A stretch of DNA of 64,000 bases, from NCBI GenBank assembly GCA_015698045.1, contig BLAL01000239.1, positions 930,001 through 994,000 on the forward strand, read 5' to 3'. The position numbers and the translations under genes were made by a program. The stretch comes from Rhizophagus clarus. Its lineage: Eukaryota; Glomeromycota; Glomeromycetes; Glomerales; Glomeraceae. A model generated the notes under the pieces. It saw nothing but the letters and a program-made list of their open reading frames with translations. It made no database searches and was not told the DNA's origin. Positions 22,727-34,209 of the stretch are shown here, in pieces. Numbering within the stretch: position 1 is the first letter of the stretch; each line of letters begins with the position of its first letter.

Positions 22727-22903
22727 TTAAAATGACGTTCCGTTAAATAGATGGTTCACAAACAAATTAACCGAATGTTGTTGAGGATTTGAAACCCTTC
22801 TAGGCATGTTATTATTCGATGAGAATCTTCGTTGTTGATTTATAATTTTTCTTTTTAATCTTCGACCATTCAGGTAATTTTGGGATTGATTTGAAAAAGC
22901 CAT
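22727..22903 (-). CDS. Small Arg-rich protein, family member 3
   Basis: A 58-aa frame starting at ATG 22903: MAFSNQSQNYLNG, then RRLKRKIINQQRRFSS, MPRRVSNPQQHS, and FVNHLFNGTSF at the end. It is four residues shorter than members 1 and 2 and differs at many codons, yet has no stop and keeps all shared blocks; in-frame deletions rather than frameshifts separate it from the others. That pattern supports a translated product under constraint. The upstream flank (22930-23060) is repeated at 42330-42450. Function unknown. Confidence 0.6.
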   Translation of the reverse strand: MAFSNQSQNYLNGRRLKRKIINQQRRFSSNNNMPRRVSNPQQHSVNLFVNHLFNGTSF

Positions 22904-23669
22904 TTTTTACAAAATTAATTTAACGGAAAGGAATAAAGATGTTATTATATATATCTATATTTTTTAGTGATACAAGAAATAGGTAATAATAATATCCATC
23001 TAATCGTGTTTCTTTGTTCAATTTATGAGTATTTGGATATGGAAGTAATACCCAAAAAAGAACGATATAATTTGAAGCAGTTTATATAGATAATAATGAA
23101 TTAAAAAATGACCCGGTTTTTACATGTATTTTCCGATCATTAAAATCAAATAATAATGTGAAATTTCACTATTATTATACTTAATTGATAATCTAATCCA
23201 AGTTCATATGTACAGTATTTTAGCAGTATTTTAGCGCCAATCGGGGATTTTCAGTAACACTCAAGTATAATGACGACGCCTAGACTAATTAAAATGACAA
23301 AATGCGTTATAAATTATTCTTTATTCAAATTTGAAAAATTTTTTCTCGTATCGTCAAAAAACAAGTGGCACTAATACTAATCTAAGTGTTATTCATGCAC
23401 ACGATAAGTTCCGATTAATTTGTCTGGAAAATATTTCTTGACTCACAATTAAAATTTAAAATCATCGTATTTGTCTAAATTTTTTTAAAAAGATGAACTT
23501 TGTATTGACTGTAAACGTGATTTTGCAGTAAATAAAATTAAATTTCATATCCATGCATGAGTATAGTGAACGGTTATACCAAGTAGAGTTGTTTTTATAT
23601 ATTTTTGGAATATGCTTCAAGATAATTCTCATCTATAGGTAATTTTGTATATTTATTTATTAAATTCAA

Positions 23670-24100
23670 TTGGATTGAATTGGTTGAATTGGATTGGATT
23701 TGCTGATCCTGATCCTTTTGGATTGGGATTGGATTCTCATATAATCCAATCCGTGTTCATTAAATAAATGGATTGGATTATGGACTTTTGTACTACATTA
23801 ATTTTGTATTACATTAATAAAAAAAAAAATGATTTAACGTTATTTAGATTAAACCAAAAATTTAAACAATGAATGCCTATTGTTGAATTCACAAAAAAGT
23901 AAATAAAAAAATTTTTTTTTTGTTAATATTATAACTTGAAGTGATGGTGGTGTTACTGGTGTATGTGGTGGTACATGGCGGTATATTGTAGTAATGTATA
24001 GCATGGTGCTGTTCAAATCGTGGAACATGGGTATACCTTGGATTGGAAATTTTATAGTAAAATCCAATCCAATTACTCAATCCAATCCAAACGAAAATGT
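23670..24100. repeat. GGATTGGATT-rich repeat element
   Basis: Clusters of ATTGGATTGGATT (23688-23780) and of the inverse AATCCAATCC (about 23742, 24060-24090) flank a centre with GGTGGTGTTACTGGTGTATG. Numerous short subterminal repeats in both orientations are typical of hAT-type non-autonomous elements, but I could not fix the termini or a target duplication. Confidence 0.45.
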
Positions 24101-24896
24101 AAATCGAATACTAAATGACAAATCAAAACAAATATGTATTTAACGCCAATTAGCGATCATTATTTACTATTTATGTCATTGAAAAATAATTCTCACGATA
24201 TTTAAATAATTATAAAATTGTCCGGTTTGCATTGTTTATTTGCATGCATGGAATTGCATAAGATTTGATGAAGAAAATTCACAAAAAAATCTTTTTCATA
24301 TTTTTCTGGAAAGTACAGTACGTATACAATTTTTTTATACTCTCCTCTAACAATTCAAAGTTCTGACCTATTTTGAAATATTTTCATGGCAAATAACCAT
24401 TTTCTTTCCAGTCCATAATAATTGAAATATGAGTAATGCGGTAGGTGAAAATTCAAATTATCAAAATGGTGAAATGACGAGATTGTTCTAAATCTGTATT
24501 AATGATTGGTTAATCATCATGTGATCCGTCAACTGAATCTTCATTTTTGAAAGTGCTTTCCATACAAATTAACAACACGTTACACTTATCTAAAAACTTT
24601 TTTCATGTTAACTTGAATTCTCATTACCAACTTATTAAATTTATATTCTTATATATTTTCGCACAATATCCAATTTGCCAATACTTCACGAAACGCAGGA
24701 TAAGCCAATACACGAAAAAGAACGTTCTAAATAACAAAAAGCCAAATCGGTCTATTTCTGATATTGATTCAATTTTGAAACTACACAGGCACAAAGCTTT
24801 ACATGTTCATTTTGTTAACATGATTATTTTATTTTATTAACATGAATTTAAAAATAAATGTAAATTTATAATTAAGGAAAAAGAAAAAAGCTTTTT
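24101..24896. other. Intergenic, no gene supported
   Basis: A 97-codon frame at 24547-24840 has no motif. CACGAAAAAGAACGTTCTAAATAAC near 24711 resembles the ATATCCGGAAAGAACGATA strings upstream of the small Arg-rich ORFs, so part of this stretch may be a further decayed unit. Confidence 0.35.
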
Positions 24897-26366
24897 ACGC
24901 GGGGCACCCTATCACGTGATAAATTTTGATTGGCTGTCTTTGTTTAAGAAATAATATTTTACGCAGTGCTGCAACGCATCCCGCATCCCCTATCACAAAA
25001 AAAAAAATTTTTCTTTTTGCTAAACGTTCTAACGAAATGTTTTTCCCTTTCTTTTTATTATTATACGAACTTAAAGTAAGTAAGAAAGGAAAAGAAAAAC
25101 TTCTTTTTTATTTTCTAACAAAACGTTTTTTTTTCTTTTTTTTGTAGAAATAAAAGTATTAAACACCATTAAACACGAACCCAAAGTAAATGGCGAAAGG
25201 TCAAAGAGAAAAAGTTTTTTTTTTATTTAAAACGTTTCTAACCGAACACAAGGTAAATAATAAAGGGAAATATGTTTTTTTTGAAATAAGAGCGTTTCTA
25301 ACAAGACGTTTATTTTTTTTTTACAGACTTGGATACGAGGGATAGTTTTTGATTAAGTTTCTTTTTCCTCTCTTGTAAAACACTACTTAAATTTGGAATA
25401 AGGTAAATAAGAGGAAGTTATTTTGTTAAGAAATATCAGTTCTAATAAATATTTCTTTTCTTCATTTTGTAGGAATACCGGCTTTCTTAGACGCGAATAT
25501 GAGATAAATGGGAAGGGAACAAGTTGTTTTTTAATTAAAAGAAACATTCCTAGCGAAATTTTCTAAATAAATGCCAAACATGAGGTAATTAGAGGGGAAG
25601 GAAATCTTTTTTTTTTTTTTGATTAAGAAGCATTTTTTAACAAAACATTTCTTGTAGGAATGGCGGCCTTTTCAGATATGATCACAAGGCAAATTGCAAA
25701 GAGAGATCTTTTTTAATCAATAGGTAACATTTTAATGAAATGTTTCTTTCTCTTGTTGTATTCTTATTATAGAATTACTTATTTTCTTAGATGCAAAGGC
25801 ACATGAAAAGGAAAGGATCTTTTTTCTAATTAAATAATGGTTTGTTACATTAAACACTCCTTCTGCTTGCTTTTGTGAAGAAATATTGATTTTTTTAGAC
25901 ATACTATACTGAAATGTTATGTTTTTCTTTATGAATTTACTAACTTTACAACGATTTTTCATTTGTTTAATATTTTGTATTGCAGTGATGTTTCTAGATT
26001 TTTAATTGTCATTGTTTGGTGTTTTACTTTTGTAACAATCTATTATTTATTTCTTATTAAAACGATGCATTTTTGTGATGATACTTTATTTTGTTTGTTT
26101 TGCTATAAATTATTTTTACAATGTAGTATTTGTCTTTATAATTGTAATGTAAATTTCTTTGTAATTACAGTATTTATAAATCTTTCATAATTTTTATAAT
26201 TACGTTAGTAAAAAACATCAATATTTCGAAACTTTACAAAAATATAAGAGACGCGTAAGTTTATATTATAGGAGGCGCGTAAATTTATATTATAAGGGGA
26301 TGCGTTTATTTAGCCAATCAAAATTAACTAAATCACGTGATTAAGGTGCATTCGTACGCGGGGGCG
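24897..26366. mobile_element. TIR-bounded element filled with intron-like tandem units
   Basis: The left end (24897-24935, GCGGGGCACCCTATCACGTG then AATTTTGATTGGCT) is inverted at the right end (26312-26366, AGCCAATCAAAATTAAC, ATCACGTGAT, GCGGGGGCG). An inner pair CGCATCCCC / GGGGATGCG extends the inverted repeat. The 1.1-kb interior is a degenerate tandem array of eight or nine units of about 60-145 bases. Each has TTCTAACAAAACGTTT, a T-rich run often ending in GTAG or ACAG, a short variable piece, and GGTAAATAAGA-like sequence. No protein frame is shared among units. No transposase recognised. Confidence 0.6.
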
Positions 26367-27240
26367 TATAAAATTTAAACCCTATAATTAATATTAATAC
26401 ATTACTATAATTATTTTTAGCCCTTCCCCCCTTTATCGGTTAATTATGTTATGTTAACCAGTTAATTTGTTTTGTCCGGCCTAAACTACCCAAGATATAC
26501 TCCAGGAAAATTTCAATTCCACGTGATAACACAATATCATAAGCAATGGCTCATAGAAGAAGAGCTGTTCTCTACCATCTCTTTGTCAAATCTAGATGTT
26601 CAAAAAGAAATCAATGTCCTTTTGCAATAAAAGCTAAAGGGAGTAGGCAAGACTGTGCTTATTTTAGGAACTAGAAATAAGCTTGAGAGAAGCATAAGTA
26701 CTGTTCCTGCAAATTATAAAAATATTGTTGCTGCTAGACTTATGACACGTTGCATCACCAAGAGCTAATGTTACCCCTTTGAGATATTTCTTTCCTAAAA
26801 GTATAATTTTACTTTCCAGTCCAAATAATTGTAACTTTCAATGAAAAGGTGTTGTTATCAATATATATGACCAATTTTAGGAATAATGAAGGAAAAAAAA
26901 ACTATTTTTTAACAAACAAATATACTATTATCATAATCAGAAATGTTAAAATTTGAATATTGATAGCGAGCACAATGAAAACTTATATAATTATGTGTTT
27001 AGTGTAAATTATCAATATTCCTGAAGACGTTTATTTTTATCGTGATTTTATTTCGTAGTTAGCGTACCTGATGAAAAGTTTGAACTATTGTGACTTATTA
27101 TTGAAAAATTTCAAGTATCAAGCGTTATCCAATTATGATTTATTAAAAAATCTAAATATTGGTTATCGATAAAAATCTTTTTTATCAATAATTAAGGAAT
27201 TTGAATTTGACAGATAATTGAAGTAATTCGTATTTTCTCA
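26367..27240 (+). other. Relic coding fragment, unrecognised
   Basis: From about 26520 to 26767 one plus-strand frame reads QWLIEEELFSTISLSNLDVQ, then a TAA near 26628, then GKTVLILGTRNKLERSIS and more, before another stop. Codon choice looks coding, but I do not recognise the family. Just upstream, TTAACCAGTTAAT resembles the TAACCGGTTAA motif of the hAT relic at 8.3-9.5 kb, so a related dead transposon is possible. The rest of the stretch shows nothing. Confidence 0.3.
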
Positions 27241-27248
27241 CATATAAT

Positions 27249-28180
27249 TAGGGTATTTAATTGACGAAAAAAGTCTCAATCGATGATTTGATCGATCACA
27301 AAAACACATGATCGATCAAAAATCGATTTACCATAATTGATCACATGCAATCGATTTCTTGGTCGATTTTATAGCTCAATTAAACAAAAAAAGGACAATC
27401 GACTTAAAATTGATCGATCATTGATTGATTCTATAAAATTTATTAAAATTTATTAAATTTTATTTCTAAACTTTAAAAACTTATTAAATTTATACAAAAG
27501 AATCATTTGAACCTGAGCCATTATTTTTAGATTGTAAACAGCAATGAACACAAAGCAAGAACTCAATTCAGATACAAAGTCCACCTTAACACCACTTTTT
27601 ACGATCTTTAACCTATCATAACAAAAATAGGAGTGAATTGACATGATAATGTTTGAATATTTACGTTTTTTGTTCTTGTCTGACATTTTATTTATATAAT
27701 TCTTTTCTAAATTAATAATTATAGATAAAATGTACAAAAGGTGCCTTTAATTTCTTTATAATGTTTTACACAAATATCATATGTTTAATTTGATAATTCA
27801 CATAAAAAAAATTACATATTATTATTATACAGTCCTGTTGGGACTATCATTTTATGCTGTACCAATATTCCATACTATATAATATATTAAGAACTAATTA
27901 ATTTAATATTAGAATCTGAAAATTTTAATCATTGGTGGTCATTTTGGTTCGGATAATAATGTATAGTATAGGCTCTATATTATTTATTAAGCATACTTGA
28001 ACATACAAATATTGCATCATATTACTATGATCGATTAGCATGGGTAAATTGATCAATCAATTTAGGCAAATTTGATCGATCAAATATCAATCAAAGTTAG
28101 TTCAATTTTGAAAACTTATGATCGATTAATTGATTGACTCAATCAATGATCGATCTTACTCGACTCGATTAAGAACCCTA
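27249..28180. mobile_element. hAT-type element with perfect 8-bp target duplication
   Basis: A 932-bp element. CATATAAT stands immediately left (27241-27248) and right (28181-28188). The ends are inverted: TAGGGTATTTAATTGA on the left, and the right end read backwards is TAGGGTTCTTAATCGA. Next to both ends are dense GATCGATC, ATCGAT and TTGATTGA motifs acting as subterminal repeats. On the minus strand inside (27453-27690) a broken frame starts MSDKNKKRKYSN with later Cys/His pairs, which could be the remains of a BED zinc finger. No complete transposase, so non-autonomous. Confidence 0.8.
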
Positions 28181-28204
28181 CATATAATTCTCATTGTGTT
28201 TTAT

Positions 28205-29459
28205 TCAACCTTGTTTAATAAGTTCAATGCACCACTAGTAAAAAAAAAATAATAATAATAAATATTTATTCAACATTTCGAACGAACACAAATAAAGACT
28301 TACTTCATCATTTCCTCCTAATCTTTCATCATGACAAACAACTTCTTGAAAAGTATCATTTCCAATGGTAAATTGAATGTCATGACTACGTAAAAATACT
28401 TCTTGTGAATAACCAGAATTATATTTAGTAATTCTAAGATTAATAATATCATTTGACCTTAAATATCCTTTGTGATTTTCTAATTTACTATGAGTAATCA
28501 TCCATTTAGTTCCATTTACACCAATACAACTTACTAAAAAATTAATAAACTTCCTGTCACTTTAACGTTAATTAATGATAAATTAAGTAAAAAACTTTCA
28601 GTCTATTACCTTCTGTATGTTCAGTTATTGGGGATTTGAAATAAGTATAAACACCAAGGTAATTATAATTATATGCTCCAAGAAAACAGCCAGATTTGAT
28701 ATGTTGTAAGTTTATAGAAGTTTTATCATATATAGCTAATTCTTTACTAAAATCAATTTTCCATAATGCATTTAAGTTAAGCTCTGGGCTGTCTGCAAAG
28801 ACCTAAAATAATTGAATCAGAGTTAATCCTAAATGAAATAAAGGAGAATATATAAAGAGATATACCAGTTGTTGCGCGCTTCCAGTTGTGTAATATAGGC
28901 CTTCAATTGAACTTAAATATTTTCCTGTAGCAATGTGTTTTAAAGCTACGATAGATCCTTTTCTAATTAGACTTAATTCCTCTGTAACAATTTCTGTAAA
29001 TTCTTTAACCAAATCATTCATTGTTTCGATTCTCTTTTTTCTTTTAAAAAATTCTTCTAAATGATAATTATAACACTCATTATTTAGAAGTGAATTGCAA
29101 AGATAATTTTTTTGCTCTTCTAAATCATTAATTTCGGCGTTATAACATAATTTCCGAAAATTTGAAATAAATTTTGAAGTATTTCCACCTTCTCTTTCAG
29201 GAATATATTTTAATGATCGCAATAACCCCTTATTCGTACATTTAAATACTGTAAAAGAAATATCCTCTTTAAGAACGATACTAAGTTCCTCAAAACTATT
29301 AATTTCAGCTGGAAGTGAGATAATAGTAGAATCTATGAATGACATAGCATCTTTCAAATAATAACAATAGCCAGGTATATTTTGAAGTCTGAAATATTCT
29401 TTAATATCATTTATCCATTCATCTGGGTGAATATTTCCATCATATTTTGGAAAATCCAT
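28205..29459 (-). CDS. Gag-like/MIR-domain protein, copy C
   Basis: Four minus-strand exons: 29459-28866, 28802-28610, 28533-28304 and 28234-28205, all GT-AG, phases 0, 1 and 0, giving 348 aa without a stop. ATG 29459 is chosen because MDFPKYDGNIHPDEW matches copy A; frames further upstream lack ATG. Residues 1 to about 165 are Gag-like (FKCTNKGLLRSLKYIPE, NTSKFISNFRKLCYNAEI). Three MIR repeats follow: ALKHIATGKYLSS, INLQHIKSGCFLGAY, and YLRSNDIINL with FLRSHDIQFTIG and EVVCHDERLGGNDE, closing in WCIELIKQG. There is no signal peptide, transmembrane segment or zinc knuckle, and no protease or reverse transcriptase downstream. Cytosolic location is inferred. Confidence 0.85.
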
Positions 29460-30733
29460 ATTTAATTGACGGTGCAATAGTAAATTAATTATTAAAGTTT
29501 AATACTTATATAGTCTCATAACTGTTAATAATAATAATAAAATGATACAAATTTTACATCATTTAATCAATTAAAAAATTACTAGGTTATTATCATAGAA
29601 TTATGTCATTGAGCCAAATTTCAAGTACTGATCTCATTTTTGTGCTGTAAGTCACATGATCGTAATTCGGAAGTTGGAATCACATGAATTTATAACAAAA
29701 AACCATAAATGGAAAGTTTTTTTTTATTTTAATCTATCAACGGATTTAAACGTCGACCTTATAATTAAATTATTGAGTCAATTGATGGAGAAATATTCGT
29801 CACTAAGTTCTGATGCCTTTTGATTTTTCGGATATGCACTCGAGCAAATTAAAATATTTCCAAGAATTCAAAGAAAGAAATGCTTAAGTTTTAATAATAA
29901 CGTATATCAAATCACCAATACGATTGAAGCTTACAGATGGTATTTACATAGAAAATCTGGAATCCGGTGCAGCAAATCTACTATGATGTAAATTATGTAG
30001 CGTTTAAACTTTCATTCACACTTGAGAATTAGTTTTCTGTTTTAGACAAAAGTAACCTTTAACATAAAAGCAGCATTATTCAGATTTCAAAAAAATTTGT
30101 TCATAATAATCGCATCATTAAAATAATTGGCAAAGAAGGAAAAAAAAATAAATTGGAATTATGCAAATCGTATGATGATTATTTATTGCTGCTAACAATT
30201 AAAATTTTGATAGAGAAAAAGTTTTTTTTTTTCTTATCAAATAACCCTTCTGTTAATACTTAAAAAAATGAAAAACGAATATTTATAGCTATTCTAAAAA
30301 TATTAAGTCAGTCTTTAAACGAAGTGAGTACTTAATAATATTTAACCATTATTATTTAGTTGTAATGTGTCGATATGTAAAATATTTCTACATACTAATA
30401 TTCATTACTATATGTACAATATAATTAACGCAGCAAACCCACCGTAGAACGATCAACCGATTATCGAGAAATTCAAAATCATAAGCTGAATTAATTCCAT
30501 CAAAAACCATTTATTGCATAAATTTTTAAGTGATTTATTAGTTTATTTTTAATCTATTGATATAAATGCTCTATTAGTTGCAGCATAAGCTAACTCTGTT
30601 CGAATATCAAAATGTTTAAATTATGAAAAAATCTATTACCAAATATTTGTGTGACACCATGTGACTAAAACAGAAAATACTAATTAAAACGAAATTGTGC
30701 AATAAGGCTATAAGTTGTAGTTGGTTGTATTCC
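29460..30733. other. Upstream region of copy C, no gene seen
   Basis: AT-rich, with no frame or motif I can support. The first few hundred bases must hold the promoter of copy C; no element shared with the other copies was spotted. Confidence 0.4.
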
Positions 30734-31030
30734 AATAAGTAATTGTTATTGGTCATGTTTTGGATGATAACTGACTTATCAGGTGGCCTTTGGCCACCTG
30801 ATCAGTTAATATTTATCAGACATAACTTGACTAATAACACGTTTATTGATATGTTTGACGTAAGCAAACTGGGCCTTTTTCGTGTATCTTATTGATTATT
30901 TTATAATAAAGTGATTAAAATTTGTGTATCACTATTTATAAAGTGATCAAAATTTGTGTATCACTATTATAAAGTGATCAATAACATATGCGGAAAATGT
31001 CCAGTGCTTACATGGAACATGTACAATAAT
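30734..31030. repeat. Dispersed repeat, copy 2
   Basis: 297 bp, nearly identical to 6103-6360. The palindromic core CAGGTGGCCTTTGGCCACCTG is intact here, with ACTGA/TCAGT continuing the arms. AAAGTGATCAAAATTTGTG is tandemly duplicated relative to copy 1. The ends are AATAAGTAATTG and GTACAATAAT. No target duplication was fixed. Confidence 0.7.
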
Positions 31031-31958
31031 GTATCTTAATTAAAAAAATAAAATTGCAGTTAAATTTTCCTGCAAAACAGTTTAAAAAATAGATTATTTA
31101 TATCTGTTAAATATATTACATTTATTAAAAACAATTTAATTAATAATTTATTAGTTTAATAAAAAGTATATATAGTATCAATCATGTAAGAGCAATCCCT
31201 TTGCAGATCATCTTTATCCGTAAATGAGAATATAAAGCTATCATAAGTAGATTTACATTTGCCATTTGTACAATTTTGTGTGAATTCATGACTAAAGTAG
31301 CTCCCTTGTTACATTTTTCATGAGATGCTGTAGTTATATTAACATAAGGAAATGGAGACAGATGTTTGAGGCAAAGTAATAGGTTTAGACTTGGGCAGGC
31401 TTAATTATGATTCTTTTATCATTCATTTGATTGTTAAAGCTTGGTTAATTAACTGTGACCAAACATAAGTTACAAAAAATACGTCATAGTTACATGCTAT
31501 AGCATAATATGAATAAGCTAACATACAGTACATACAACATGTCTCACCTTTTAACAATTTTACATCAAATGGATCGTACTGACAAAAGCTGAGCCCATAC
31601 ATAATGATAAATTAAAATTAATTTAAGCTATATATTTAACTTATCATACTGATATGGTTTTAATTAGTTTCATGTGAAGCCATGTTTGGCAAAAATGATT
31701 CGGTTTATATTTCGATGTGACAATGAATAGATTCACATTATATAAGCATTACTCAATATTTAATGCATCTTTAATATTTTAATATATTAGTTGAGTCATA
31801 ATATCTAAGGAGATTTTTTTATTTAAAGACTCTTCCAAACTCAATTACACACTTTCTTTTCTTTCTTTAATTGGTAACCAATATAATTTTTATAGTAAAA
31901 ATCTTATAATTTATATAACTGTTAAATTAATATATCAAGAAAAAAAAAATAAAAAAAC
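31031..31958. other. Intergenic, no gene seen
   Basis: No supported frame. The final 100 bases (ACATGAATTCACC context) lead into the bromodomain pseudogene. Confidence 0.4.
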
Positions 31959-33828
31959 ATGAATTCACCTGAGGAATACCCTGGACAAAATAGTAAGTCA
32001 AAATATAGTCTTTATTTTGACTTGTTAATTAACAACTAATTAACTTTCATTTTCTAGTTCTTATATCTTATTTAAAAAAGCAAAATAAACCATCATTTTA
32101 TAAATTTTTGACCAGCCATCATGATATTATTTTAACTTCAATTACTCCATCAAATTTAAAAGATCTTGATAATCTTTGGTTTTCTCGTTTTTTACTTGAA
32201 ATAAAAGATTTCCCTGATTTAAAAACTAAGGTGCATTTTTTTTTATTTTGCAAAGTAAGGTAACCCCTGAGCCGGTCCTTGGCTGGCTTGGGGGAATTAC
32301 TGGATTTGACAGTTTGGTAACCACCCCAATCCCTCAGTTCAGGTGCCTTTACTTTGTTGTTGATAAAGTCTGCTAATTCTGGAGGAGGAATTGGCTATGT
32401 ACCTTCTTTAATCACTAAATAAAAAATTTGATGCACTACTAATAATAATTCTTTTTATAACAGATAACTAAGGAACACAACTAAAGAACACATTCGCTAT
32501 TCCAAATTATTGGAAATATTTTGGCAAGAAATCATTAAAGAATATAAAGAAAATCTAGTGCCCACTGTTACTGCCAAGATTCCTGCTGAAATCAATTTTA
32601 CTACTAACTTTTGTTATAATATTCTTTATGAACTTGAAAATAAATCCAATATTAATCCATTTTATAAACTTACTGAAAAATCTAAAAAAAATTATAAAGA
32701 ATCCAATGGATATATTTACTATAAGTTCAAAATTAGATAATGATGAATATACAAATATTGAAGAATTTGAAAAAGATATGCACCTTATATTTTACAATTG
32801 TTATATATACAATGATAAAGATAGTAAGATATATCATTTAGGAAAAGAATTGGAATCAGATTTTATTGAAATATGGGCTAAAAAAACTCAAAAGAAAGTA
32901 TTAACAAGAACACAAGATATATCTACTAATAAAACTAAAGTTTTAACTGAAAAAAATAAAAGTAGAATTGAAAAGAGCACGAGATGATGATGTTGATTTA
33001 TCTACTGGTAAGTTTTTAATAATTATTATTTTTTTTTTTTATATGTTTATATTAGTATATTAATTTATATTTAATAATTATTTATTAGATCATATGGCAA
33101 ACAAATCCGAATCTTAGAACAAAATAAAGATGATTTAGTATTTAATGATGTCATTAATAATGCTCTTTATGCTACTTTAGCATATAAAAACCTTGTCAAC
33201 ATTATACCTTTTATAAATATTTTAAAAACATCTTTATTGTCAAGATCACAAATGTCTTTATCTTCTATGAATGAACCTGTTCTTCAAGCAATTGTTGAAG
33301 GTTTTTTATCACGAAAATATCAAATACCAGAACTTTCTTTAGTAATGGATGGTAAAAAACGGAAAGGATCTGGCCGTTTTGGATATTTAGATATTTTTGT
33401 AGTAAAAGGTGTAGACGATAACAATATTAGTTTGGAATTCATTAGTTGGATTGATAAAAAAACAAAAAGATGAGTATAGTACAAATGATTTGGAAGATTT
33501 GGATAAAACTTTGGAAAAGGAAAATGAAGAACTTTTATTGAATAGACCATATTTATTTTGGTCCAAAGAACATAATAAAATGAACCAGATAATTGTAAGT
33601 GAAACATTAGAAAAAGGAATTAATCAATTAAGATCATATATGAATGTAATTGCAAAGGGAAAACCCACGGATTATTTTAGCTCAGGAATATGTGATAAGA
33701 GAGTTAAAATAACCAAATCAAATCCTAATGAGCTGAAGGGATTTGTTATTTTGGTGATTGGTTTTCGTCGTATATTATGGAGGCCTGTTGAAGAAGTGAT
33801 GTCTAATTATTCATATGATAAGGTCTAG
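31959..33828 (+). pseudogene. Bromodomain + PD-(D/E)XK-like gene, broken
   Basis: Exon 1 (31959-31992, MNSPEEYPGQN) and exon 2 (32058-32230, LKKQNKPSFYKFLTSHHD) splice in phase. Exon 3 from 32464 stops at 32482 in phase; another frame then continues to FCYNILYELENKSNINPF. A further shift in the A-run at about 32685 leads to NPMDIFTISSKL and FYNCYIYNDKDSKIYHLG, the ZA-loop end and helix C of a bromodomain, with the acetyl-lysine Asn in NCY. After an intron (about 33008-33089) comes NEPVLQAIVEGFL, then GRFGYLDIFV and ISLEF, as in PD-(D/E)XK-like regions, although the expected Lys after the Glu is missing. A third shift at about 33450 precedes SKEHNKMNQI and RRILWRPVEEV. Three frame breaks mark it as dead. 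Confidence 0.65.
32251..32356. repeat. GC-richer fold-back element in intron 2
   Basis: CAAAGTAAGGTAACCCCTGAG at the left is inverted as CTCAGTTCAGGTGCC plus TTTACTTTG at the right; an inner pair CTTGGGG / CCCCAA also folds. The base composition is clearly higher in GC than its surroundings. It lies wholly inside an intron of the broken bromodomain gene. Probably a small MITE; no tRNA-like box B was seen. Confidence 0.55.
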
Positions 33829-34209
33829 ATTAGTTATTTAAAGCAGATTTTAGAAATTTTGTAAGAGATTGCATATATTGATTATTGATTGACATTTAAT
33901 GTTTAAATATCGTAAATTATAGTTTTAGAGTTTTGACTTGATGACATATTTTGATATATTTTTAAGAGTGAATTTATTCCTCACCCCGCCGGACGAGATC
34001 TGATATTATTCACCCTGTCACATGATAAATATTTTTCGCTAATTTTTTTAACTTAAATTTATTCTCACATAAAAATATAAAAATTGGGTTAAAAAAAACC
34101 GTAACATCACAAAACACCATTTTTATATTATAAAATATTTGTGAGTTTATTCCTTCGAAATTTATTGAATAAAAGAGTAAAATACATTTATTCAAAGCTA
34201 AACTTTTTA
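33829..34209. other. Intergenic, no gene seen
   Basis: Short AT-rich stretch after the bromodomain pseudogene. CACCCCGCCGGACGAGATC (33981-33999) is a small GC-rich island of unknown meaning. Confidence 0.4.

Noticed and set aside
27453-27737. 94-aa protein gene inside the hAT element
   Set aside because: The frame starts before a plausible MSDKNKKRK start and shifts through what look like zinc-finger remains; treated as a transposase relic.
32251-32356. tRNA-derived SINE
   Set aside because: The sequence folds as a simple inverted repeat and I see no convincing A and B boxes.
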